From positions 1 to 6,318 of the forward strand of contig QAMX01000121.1 of assembly GCA_003149835.1 (NCBI GenBank): a DNA stretch of 6,318 nt, written 5' to 3'. The DNA comes from Clostridiales bacterium (GTDB lineage Bacteria; Bacillota; Clostridia; Oscillospirales; QAMX01). A model generated the notes under the pieces. The model saw nothing but the letters and a program-made list of their open reading frames with translations, was not told the origin of the DNA and ran no database searches. This document shows positions 1-5,402 of the stretch, one piece after another. Each line of letters starts with the position of its first letter. Positions within the stretch are counted from its first letter, which is position 1. The position numbers and the translations under genes are program-made.

Positions 1-1966
1 TGACCGTAAAGCTCTTTCCCTCCGGCAGACGGAGCGTCCAGCGCGCGAAGGCGGGAGAGGTCAGCGTATAGCAGGGACGCGCGGGGCAGGAGGGGAAGAG
101 GCCGAGCGCGATAAAGGCGAACCACGCGCCCATGGAACCGGAGTCGTCCTCGCCGTAGACGCCGCCGGGCTCCAAGGAGTGGATCGTCGTCATATAGCGG
201 CGGCAGACCTCCATGGTTTTATACGGCGCGCGGGCGAAAGTGTAGATGAAAGGGATGTGGAAGGCGGTCTCGTTGATGTGATTGAAGCGGTTATGAGAGA
301 ACGTGCCGTCGATATGCTCGACCATGCGCTCGTCGCCGCCCATCAGGTTGATGACGCCCTGAATGTCGTGCGGCACCAGCGTCGTATACTCCCACGGCGT
401 ACATTCGCAGAAGCCGCGCTTGTGAGAATCGTTGGGGTTGAACGGTTCGACCCATGTTCCGTCGGCGCGTTTGCGGCGCACAAAGCCGGTTTTGGGATCG
501 AAGACGTTTTTGTAGTTTTGGGCGCGCTTGGAGAGAAACCGGTAATCCTCCTCATAACCGAGCTCGCGCGCCAGCTCGGCGGTGCACCAGTCGTCATAGG
601 TCAGCTCGAGCGTCACGGAGACGGAAAAATCATGCTCGCTGTTCGCTTCGTCGGCGGGCAGATACCCCAGCTCGCTGTACGCGGCGGGAATGCCTTCGGC
701 GCCGATATCGGTGCGCGTCGTCGCATGCTTCATCGCGGTAAAAGCCGTTTTATAATCAAAGTTGCGCCGGCCCTTGACGTAGGATTCCGTCAGCACGCTG
801 GCGGCATGGTGTCCGGTCATGCAGGGCATCAGCCCGAGACAGGGCGCGGGCGACATCGGCAGCTTTCCGGACTGGTAGTAATTTTCCATCAGCGATTGGG
901 CGACGTCGTCCTGCCGCTCCGGCTCGATCAGCTGTTGGAGCGGGTGCGTGGCGCGGAAGGTGTCCCAGATCGCCCAGATATCGCTGTAAAAATGGCGGCC
1001 GTTGCTGTTCTGCGTGTGCGGCTTACCGTCGGCGCCGAGGAAATAAAAACCGTCCTCCTCGTCATATTCCACGGGCAGGTTCATGCAGCGGTACAGATCG
1101 GAATAGAAAATGCGCTTGGCCGTCTCGTCGTCGGTTTCAATATCGATGACCGAGAGCGCCTTGTCCCAGGCGTCCTTGCAGTCGGCGACGACCTTGTCAA
1201 AGTCGAACGCGGGGATCTGCCGGTCCAGATTTTTGGCCGCCTGTTCCATGCTGATATAGGAGATGCCGATTTTTGCGAGTACGGTTTCTCCCTCTGCAGT
1301 CTCAAACATCGGCACGGCGCCGATTTTTTTGCCGTTGATTTCCGAGACGTTTTCAAAAACGTCCTCGCCTTTCCAGAAGACGACCTTTTGAAAGGGCTTG
1401 GAGAGCCGCAGCGTGAAGTAGACGCGCGTCTCGGCCGTGTTCGGATAGCCGATCGGATAGACGCCGTAGCCGCGCAGCTCGCTGTCGCCGCAGATTTCCG
1501 CATGGCCGTCATAGCCCAAAGCATACTGGCACAGCGTGTGGGAAAGGTCGAGCAGCAGACGGGAATCCGTCGAGGCCGGATAGGTCAGGCGGAAGATCGA
1601 GCAGTTCTTCGTCGCCGACATCTCGGTTTTGATGCCGTAACGAAGCAGATCGACGCTGTAATAGCCGACCTCGGCAGTCTCGCGCTTGTGCGTAAATTTG
1701 GAGCAAAACTTCTGTTCCTCGACAATCAGCTCGCCGTTGGCGGGCATGAGCATAATATGGCCGCGGCCGCCGGAGCCGCCGATCCCCTCGATACGGGTGT
1801 GGGAAAAACCAAGGATTACATCGTCCTCATAGTCATAGCCGGCGTTATTGAGGGAGTAGGTGTCGGGAGCCATTTTGACCATACCATGCGGCACCTGCGG
1901 GCCGACGACGGCCTTGCCGGAGCCGGTCGTCCCCATCAAAACGCTGACGGAATCGCTCAGTCGCAT
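1..1966 (-). CDS. Glycoside hydrolase family 92 protein, probable cytoplasmic alpha-mannosidase (3' end outside window)
   Basis: GH92 enzymes are calcium-dependent, inverting exo-alpha-mannosidases that remove terminal mannose from N-glycans, mannans or related oligosaccharides. The frame stays open for 655 codons from ATG 1966 to the left edge. Family landmarks appear in order: an N-terminal beta-domain with FSHTRIEG (54-61) and the glycine-rich GIGGSGGRGHIMLMP (61-75); IWAIWDTFR (330-338), then LIEPERQ (346-352); CECTPWEY with the likely catalytic acid E521; HINETAFH with E566; and GEDDSG with D607/D608, where the family's catalytic base pair lies. The usual EGNAWQY form around the acid is changed to ECTPWEY. 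The last visible residues (GKSFTV) match the late beta-strands, so roughly 50-100 C-terminal residues are missing. GGAGG lies 8 nt before the ATG. There is no signal peptide, so the enzyme is probably intracellular, unlike the secreted Bacteroides members. Family assignment is firm; linkage specificity (alpha-1,2, 1,3 or other) cannot be read from sequence. It is divergent from the GH42 gene. Confidence 0.93.
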   Translation of the reverse strand, partial: MRLSDSVSVLMGTTGSGKAVVGPQVPHGMVKMAPDTYSLNNAGYDYEDDVILGFSHTRIEGIGGSGGRGHIMLMPANGELIVEEQKFCSKFTHKRETAEVGYYSVDLLRYGIKTEMSATKNCSIFRLTYPASTDSRLLLDLSHTLCQYALGYDGHAEICGDSELRGYGVYPIGYPNTAETRVYFTLRLSKPFQKVVFWKGEDVFENVSEINGKKIGAVPMFETAEGETVLAKIGISYISMEQAAKNLDRQIPAFDFDKVVADCKDAWDKALSVIDIETDDETAKRIFYSDLYRCMNLPVEYDEEDGFYFLGADGKPHTQNSNGRHFYSDIWAIWDTFRATHPLQQLIEPERQDDVAQSLMENYYQSGKLPMSPAPCLGLMPCMTGHHAASVLTESYVKGRRNFDYKTAFTAMKHATTRTDIGAEGIPAAYSELGYLPADEANSEHDFSVSVTLELTYDDWCTAELARELGYEEDYRFLSKRAQNYKNVFDPKTGFVRRKRADGTWVEPFNPNDSHKRGFCECTPWEYTTLVPHDIQGVINLMGGDERMVEHIDGTFSHNRFNHINETAFHIPFIYTFARAPYKTMEVCRRYMTTIHSLEPGGVYGEDDSGSMGAWFAFIALGLFPSCPARPCYTLTSPAFARWTLRLPEGKSFTV

Positions 1967-2011
1967 AACGAATACCTCCGTTTGTCAAATTCAGGATTTA
2001 ACGTTGGATAT

Positions 2012-2040
2012 ATAGTATCACGCTCGGCCACGATATGCAA
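2012..2040 (-). promoter_or_regulatory. Predicted sigma-A promoter for the GH92 gene
   Basis: On the minus strand TTGCAT (2040-2035) and TACTAT (2017-2012) are separated by 17 nt. The -10 is preceded by TG one base away, giving an extended -10 (TGaTACTAT). Transcription would begin near 2005, leaving a leader of about 40 nt before the ATG at 1966. Each hexamer is only a partial match to consensus, so the spacing and the extended -10 carry most of the weight. An ATATAGTA copy overlaps this -10 box. Confidence 0.5.
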
Positions 2041-2041
2041 G

Positions 2042-2061
2042 AACTTTTCTGAGAAAAAGTT
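2042..2061. promoter_or_regulatory. Inverted repeat between divergent promoters, candidate regulator binding site
   Basis: AACTTTT (2042-2048) and AAAAGTT (2055-2061) are perfect 7-bp inverted arms around the 6-nt spacer ctgaga. The element fills the gap between the GH92 -35 (ending at 2040) and the GH42 -35 (starting at 2070), where a dimeric activator or shared repressor could reach both promoters. It is not a terminator: the arms are AT-rich and there is no gene end here. It does not match the catabolite-responsive element consensus. The regulatory role is inferred from symmetry and position. Confidence 0.4.
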
Positions 2062-2069
2062 GAAACCGC

Positions 2070-2098
2070 TTGCGGGAGAAGAGGAGATGTGCTATAAT
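2070..2098 (+). promoter_or_regulatory. Predicted sigma-A promoter for the GH42 (and thioredoxin) genes
   Basis: A perfect TATAAT (2093-2098) is preceded by TGC, forming a complete extended -10 element (TGnTATAAT). At 17-nt spacing the -35 position reads TTGCGG (2070-2075), matching consensus only in TTG. The better-looking TTGAAA at 2060-2065 is 27 nt away and so cannot serve this -10. Transcription should start near 2105, inside the 10-bp direct repeat, and give a leader of about 53 nt. Confidence 0.65.
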
Positions 2099-2102
2099 CA
2101 AC

Positions 2103-2127
2103 AATATAGTAAAATATAGTAAAATAT
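2103..2127. repeat. 2.5 tandem copies of a 10-bp unit at the GH42 transcription start
   Basis: The unit AATATAGTAA occupies 2103-2112 and 2113-2122, and a half copy AATAT follows at 2123-2127. The 10-bp period is about one helical turn, so any protein bound to each unit would lie on one face of the DNA. The repeat covers the predicted +1 and the start of the leader, a typical repressor position. The core ATATAGTA occurs again at 2010-2017 on the same strand, over the -10 of the GH92 promoter. The TATAGT within each unit also resembles a -10 hexamer, so these could be alternative promoter elements or simply AT-rich leader. Confidence 0.45.
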
Positions 2128-2157
2128 GGAAGCGCGGCGGAAGGAGAGGCATCAAAA

Positions 2158-4164
2158 ATGGGTGTCTATTTGTTGGGTTCCTCCTATTATCCTGAATGGT
2201 GGCCGGAGGAAGAGTGGAAAAGAGACTTTGCCAAAATGGCGGCGCTCGGCCTGAACGCGGTGCGTATGGGCGAGTTTGCGTGGAGTTGGTATGAGCCGCG
2301 CGAGGGCGAATTTCACTTTGAGGCGATGCGCCGCGCCGTCGCTCTGGCGGCGGAAGAGGGGATTGTCACCCTGATGTGTACGACGACGGCGGTCTGTCCG
2401 CCATGGCTCTATCAGAAATACCCCGAAGTCAAGGGCGGCAACGATCACGGCCTTTACGGCTTCGGCGGCCGTAAGGGAAACTGTCTTTCCAGCGACGTGT
2501 TTCTGGAATACGCGCGCAAAATCACAGAGGAACAGGCGAAGGTCTTTGCCAATGACAAAAACGTCGTCGGCTGGCAGCTTGACAACGAGCCGGGCTTTCC
2601 GTTTGTCTGCTACGACCCGTGCTGTGAAAAGAAATTCCGCAAATGGCTGGAACGGCGTTACGGGACGATCGAGGCGCTCAACCGCGCCTGGTTTACAATG
2701 ATGTGGTCGAACGTCTATAACAGCTTTGACGAAATCCGTCTGCCGGTCAACGCCGCGGAGGGCGGCTGGTCGCCCGGCATGAAGCTGGATTACCGGCGCT
2801 TTTTCTCCGACAATTTCAATAACCTGCTCTCCGAAGAGGCGCGTATCATCCGTGCGCAGGGCTCAAAGCAGTTTATTTTCACAAATTGGCCCGGCGCCAA
2901 CTGGTCGGTTTCCTGCGAGGACGCGATGAGCTATCTCGATTACAGCGCATGGGACAATTATGTCTCCGTTCCGGTCAACGACGATTATCATGTGCAGCTG
3001 CGTTCGTCGATGGAGCACGACCTCTGCCGCCGCCTCTCCAACGGCAAACAGCGGTTCCTGATCGCCGAGCAGTGCGCCGCGCCGCACGCCAACGCCGCGC
3101 CGGAGGCGGTGCGCGCCCAGACATGGCTCGACGTTGCGCACGGCGCGTTCGGAAATATTTTCTTTGAATTTCGCGTCCCAACCGGCGGGGTAGAACAAAA
3201 TTACCATTCGATCCTCAACGCCGACGGGACGTATAACCGCTGCGAGCCGGTCATCCGCAAGCTGGCGGCCGATCTGAAAGCGCATTACAGCCTGCTCGAC
3301 GGTGCGGAGACTGTTTCGCCCGCCGCGGCGGTTTATTCGTATCAGAACAGCTGGGCGACGCCGGGCTGGGTCGTAGACGGTCCCTATGACGAGGATTTCT
3401 TCGAGGCGCACGGCGGCTTCAAAAACGCCCTGCGTCAGAATATGGATGTGATTTTTCCTTCCGACGACTTTTCAAAATACAAGCTCGTCGTCGCGCCGAA
3501 TCTGATGATCCTGTCCGATGAAGAACGCGCGCGCTTGGAACAGTATGTGCGCGACGGCGGCGTGCTCGTGATCAATCCGGTCGCGGATACGCGCGGCGAA
3601 TCGAACCTGATCCGCGAGGCGCGCGTTCCCGCCCTGTTTGATGGGCAGTGCGGCGCGCACTCCGTCGCCTCGGTTTCCTCCGCGGACATGGCAAAGCAGC
3701 AGAGCGCGGCGGGGGAGCGGGTGTCCGTCCGTTTTAATGACGGAGAGGAATACGACGTCGCCGGCACGCTGTACGAGCTGGCTGTGGAAGACGATGCGGA
3801 GGTCTTTGCCGAGTACACCTGCGGCCGCCTCAAAGGCAAGGCGGCGGGTGTGGTCAAGCGGATCGGCCGCGGCGCGCTGGTGCTGTACGCGTCCGACGCG
3901 CGCAATTACCGTTATTATGAGGCGCTGGCGCGCGTCGCGAACCGCTTTGCGGAGATTCCGCCGCTGCTTGACGCGCCCGACGGCGTCATCGTTTCGTCGC
4001 GGCAAAAGGACGGCGAGACCTATCTGATCGCCGTCAACGCCAAAAACTCTCCGGCCGAGCTGACGCTTGACGGGCCGCTGTTTGACGTTTTGCGGCAGTG
4101 TGAAATCTCGGGCAAAGTGCGGATCGACGGTTTAGACGTTTTGCTCGCCAAAAAACGTTCATAA
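2158..4164 (+). CDS. Glycoside hydrolase family 42 protein, beta-galactosidase family, cytoplasmic
   Basis: GH42 enzymes are retaining exo-beta-galactosidases (some act on related beta-linked or alpha-L-arabinopyranosyl substrates) and usually process imported oligosaccharides. The 668-residue length is normal for the family. The TIM-barrel domain spans about 1-375: GSSYYPEWWPEEEW (7-20), VRMGEFAWSWYEP (35-47), acid/base E144 in WQLDNEPG, AWDNY (264-268), nucleophile E304 in LIAEQ, and E346/H350 in VEQNYH. A trimerisation-type domain follows (about 385-600, starting at AAVYSYQNSWA), then a small C-terminal beta domain. No signal peptide is present. AAGGAG at 2141-2146 precedes the ATG; the upstream ATG at 2126 is out of frame. 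Two departures from classical GH42 enzymes are visible: a shortened loop after E304 that lacks the usual VNW segment, and Asp153 in place of a Zn-binding Cys. The family call is firm; galactose specificity is less certain because of the changed loop. It probably shares a transcript with the thioredoxin gene 97 nt downstream. Confidence 0.92.
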   Translation: MGVYLLGSSYYPEWWPEEEWKRDFAKMAALGLNAVRMGEFAWSWYEPREGEFHFEAMRRAVALAAEEGIVTLMCTTTAVCPPWLYQKYPEVKGGNDHGLYGFGGRKGNCLSSDVFLEYARKITEEQAKVFANDKNVVGWQLDNEPGFPFVCYDPCCEKKFRKWLERRYGTIEALNRAWFTMMWSNVYNSFDEIRLPVNAAEGGWSPGMKLDYRRFFSDNFNNLLSEEARIIRAQGSKQFIFTNWPGANWSVSCEDAMSYLDYSAWDNYVSVPVNDDYHVQLRSSMEHDLCRRLSNGKQRFLIAEQCAAPHANAAPEAVRAQTWLDVAHGAFGNIFFEFRVPTGGVEQNYHSILNADGTYNRCEPVIRKLAADLKAHYSLLDGAETVSPAAAVYSYQNSWATPGWVVDGPYDEDFFEAHGGFKNALRQNMDVIFPSDDFSKYKLVVAPNLMILSDEERARLEQYVRDGGVLVINPVADTRGESNLIREARVPALFDGQCGAHSVASVSSADMAKQQSAAGERVSVRFNDGEEYDVAGTLYELAVEDDAEVFAEYTCGRLKGKAAGVVKRIGRGALVLYASDARNYRYYEALARVANRFAEIPPLLDAPDGVIVSSRQKDGETYLIAVNAKNSPAELTLDGPLFDVLRQCEISGKVRIDGLDVLLAKKRS

Positions 4165-4261
4165 AGTCCGGCTGTGCGGCGCATGATAGCAATGACTGAT
4201 TTTCTGCGGGAAAAGCCCGCGTTCGATATAAAAATGCAGCGATAGGAAAGGAAGAATAAAA

Positions 4262-4573
4262 ATGGCGGAACTGAAAATTACGAGTCAGAACTATGCGTCC
4301 GAGGTGGAAGCGTCTGCTCTGCCCGTGCTTCTGGATTTTTGGGCGCCGTGGTGCGGACCGTGCAGAATGCTTGCGCCCGTGATTGAAGAACTGGCGGAGG
4401 AGCTGGCCGGCAAGGTTAAGGTCGGCAAGGTGAACGTCGACGAAGAGCCGGAGCTTTCCAGCGACTTTGGTATCGTCTCGATCCCGACGCTCGTCGTCGT
4501 CAAAGACGGCAAGGTCGTTCAGACCGCCACCGGCGTCCGGCCGAAAAACGCGATCCTCGCCATGCTCGGGTGA
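4262..4573 (+). CDS. trxA: Thioredoxin
   Basis: This small cytoplasmic dithiol-disulfide oxidoreductase reduces protein disulfides and is recycled by thioredoxin reductase, which is not in this window. The 103 residues match a single-domain thioredoxin fold. Visible signatures are the active site WAPWCGPCR (27-35, with C31 and C34), the buried acid D25 in LLDFWA, the cis-proline P75 in SIPTL, and the late glycine G91. There is no signal peptide or membrane anchor. AAAGGAAG (4246-4253) is a good ribosome binding site. The gap after the GH42 gene is 97 nt; TATAAA at 4227-4232 could be a -10, but no convincing -35 accompanies it, so read-through from the GH42 promoter is the simpler reading. A strong terminator follows 19 nt after the stop. 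Thioredoxin genes occur in many contexts, so a functional tie to sugar degradation is not implied. The symbol reflects family identity; paralogues are common in Clostridia. Confidence 0.93.
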   Translation: MAELKITSQNYASEVEASALPVLLDFWAPWCGPCRMLAPVIEELAEELAGKVKVGKVNVDEEPELSSDFGIVSIPTLVVVKDGKVVQTATGVRPKNAILAMLG

Positions 4574-4592
4574 CAGTTGGAGTGTTACTGAG

Positions 4593-4630
4593 ACCGCGGC
4601 CGCTTTTACACAAAAGCGGCCGCGGTTTTT
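4593..4630 (+). terminator. Strong intrinsic terminator after thioredoxin
   Basis: A perfect 15-bp inverted repeat (left arm 4593-4607, ACCGCGGCCGCTTTT; right arm 4612-4626) encloses the 4-nt loop ACAC. A further TTTT follows the last stem T, so the stem runs into a five-T tract ending at 4630. The stem core is entirely G and C. No T tract is present on the other side, so it acts mainly on rightward transcripts. It ends the GH42-thioredoxin unit and insulates the two-component genes, which therefore need their own promoter. Confidence 0.93.
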
Positions 4631-4674
4631 GAAGCAGGCCGGCGCCGAACCGGGGCGGATAGAAAACGTTCTAA

Positions 4675-4702
4675 ACCACAACTAAGCTTTTCCGGCTATA
4701 AT
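4675..4702 (+). promoter_or_regulatory. Predicted promoter for the two-component operon
   Basis: A perfect TATAAT lies at 4697-4702, downstream of the terminator and 25 nt before the response regulator ATG. At 16-nt spacing the -35 position reads ACCACA (4675-4680), matching only the last three consensus bases, so an activator may be needed. The start would fall near 4709 with a leader of about 20 nt, which still contains the ribosome binding site. The weak -35 and the inverted repeat around the -10 both suggest regulated expression. Confidence 0.5.
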
Positions 4703-4708
4703 ACCGGA
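4691..4708. promoter_or_regulatory. Inverted repeat flanking the -10 box of the two-component promoter
   Basis: TCCGG (4691-4695) and CCGGA (4704-4708) are exact inverted arms around an 8-nt spacer containing TATAAT. A protein bound here would cover the -10 element and block RNA polymerase. Five-base arms can arise by chance, so this is only a candidate operator. Confidence 0.3.
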
Positions 4709-4714
4709 TAGAAT

Positions 4715-4718
4715 GGAG
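4715..4718 (+). promoter_or_regulatory. Ribosome binding site that fixes the response regulator start
   Basis: GGAG at 4715-4718 lies 9 nt before ATG 4728. An in-frame ATG at 4713 overlaps this GGAG, has no Shine-Dalgarno of its own and would begin only a few bases after the predicted transcription start. The start at 4728 also gives the family's usual beginning, MKLLYAEDE. Confidence 0.75.
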
Positions 4719-4727
4719 TGGCGTATC

Positions 4728-5402
4728 ATGAAACTGCTATACGCAGAGGATGAAAAGAGTATGTCGGAAGCCGTAGTGGATATTCTGACCTATCATAAAT
4801 ATGTAGTGGATGCGGTGTATGACGGAGAAGAAGCCTTGGACTATGCCCTTTCAGAACAATATGACGGTATTATTTTAGATATTATGATGCCAAAGAGAAA
4901 CGGTCTTGAAGTGTTGAAAACCCTTCGGCAAAAAGGGGTCAACACACCGGTGCTGCTGCTCACAGCAAAGGCAGAAATTGAGGATAGAATTGCAGGGCTG
5001 GATCTGGGAGCGGACGATTATCTCCCGAAGCCTTTTGCTATGGGAGAACTCCTTGCCCGTGTCCGCGCAATGCTGCGCCGCAAGGAGACCTTTACGCCGG
5101 ATATATTGAAATGCGGCAATATTTCTCTGAATATGCAGAGCTATGAGCTTTCAAACGGCGAGCAATCCTTTGTTTTGCCTAAACTCGAATATCAACTGAT
5201 GGAGATATTGATGCTCAACAAAGGGATCTATTTATCCAGCGAGGATTTGCTTGTGAAGGTGTGGGGGTATGACGCCGATGCCGAGCTTGGAACTGTTTGG
5301 GTATATATTTCCTACCTCCGAAAGCGTTTGGCGGCTCTCAATGCCAATGTTGCCATTAGCGCCAAGCGCAATGTGGGTTATACGCTCGAGGTGATCGGAT
5401 GA
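4728..5402 (+). CDS. OmpR/PhoB-family response regulator
   Basis: This is a cytoplasmic transcription factor, phosphorylated by its partner kinase, that then binds DNA as a dimer. It has 224 residues from the ATG at 4728. The receiver domain (about 2-115) has the acidic pair E7/D8, phospho-acceptor D51 in ILDIMMP, switch T79 in LLLTAK, and K101 in LPKPF. The C-terminal winged-helix domain (about 128-222) shows the family pattern LPKLEYQLMEIL, KVWGYD, VWVYISYLRKRL and the closing RNVGYTLEV. All phosphorylation residues are present, so it should be a functional regulator. Its stop overlaps the kinase start (ATGA), and GAGGTGA within its last codons is the kinase's ribosome binding site, indicating translational coupling. 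GC content and codon use (CTA at L4, TTA at L50, TCA at S42) differ from the sugar genes to its left. Its targets are unknown; such pairs often control an adjacent ABC transporter, but the window ends first. Confidence 0.95.
   Translation: MKLLYAEDEKSMSEAVVDILTYHKYVVDAVYDGEEALDYALSEQYDGIILDIMMPKRNGLEVLKTLRQKGVNTPVLLLTAKAEIEDRIAGLDLGADDYLPKPFAMGELLARVRAMLRRKETFTPDILKCGNISLNMQSYELSNGEQSFVLPKLEYQLMEILMLNKGIYLSSEDLLVKVWGYDADAELGTVWVYISYLRKRLAALNANVAISAKRNVGYTLEVIG

Noticed and set aside
2060..2065. TTGAAA as the -35 of the GH42 promoter
   Set aside because: It lies 27 nt from the TATAAT, too far for sigma-A. The extended -10 with TTGCGG at 17 nt fits better.
179..2119. A 646-codon open frame on the plus strand opposite the GH92 gene
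   Set aside because: It is codon-aligned with GH92 in the antisense direction, so it stays open simply because GH92 avoids TTA, CTA and TCA codons. Its product shows no recognisable domain, its start lacks a ribosome binding site, and GH92 has clear family motifs throughout.
2863..4005. Open frames of 182 and 177 codons on the minus strand within the GH42 gene
   Set aside because: Both are codon-aligned antisense shadows of a GC-rich gene. They have no recognisable domains, and the plus-strand frame is a full-length GH42.
4206..4220. Hairpin GCGGG-AAAAG-CCCGC between the GH42 and thioredoxin genes as a terminator
   Set aside because: The stem has only 5 bp and no T tract follows on the plus strand. 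It is too weak to call an intrinsic terminator; at most it could affect mRNA stability.
4227..4232. TATAAA as the -10 of a separate thioredoxin promoter
   Set aside because: No acceptable -35 is found 16-18 nt upstream and there is no extended TG. Co-transcription from the GH42 promoter is simpler, though an internal start cannot be excluded.
4034..4681. A 215-codon minus-strand open frame across the GH42 end, thioredoxin and terminator
   Set aside because: It passes straight through a strong terminator hairpin and opposite the well-supported thioredoxin gene, and its translation has no family features.
4713..4730. ATG at 4713 as the start of the response regulator
   Set aside because: It overlaps the GGAG that serves ATG 4728, has no ribosome binding site of its own, and adds five residues (MEWRI) not typical of the family.
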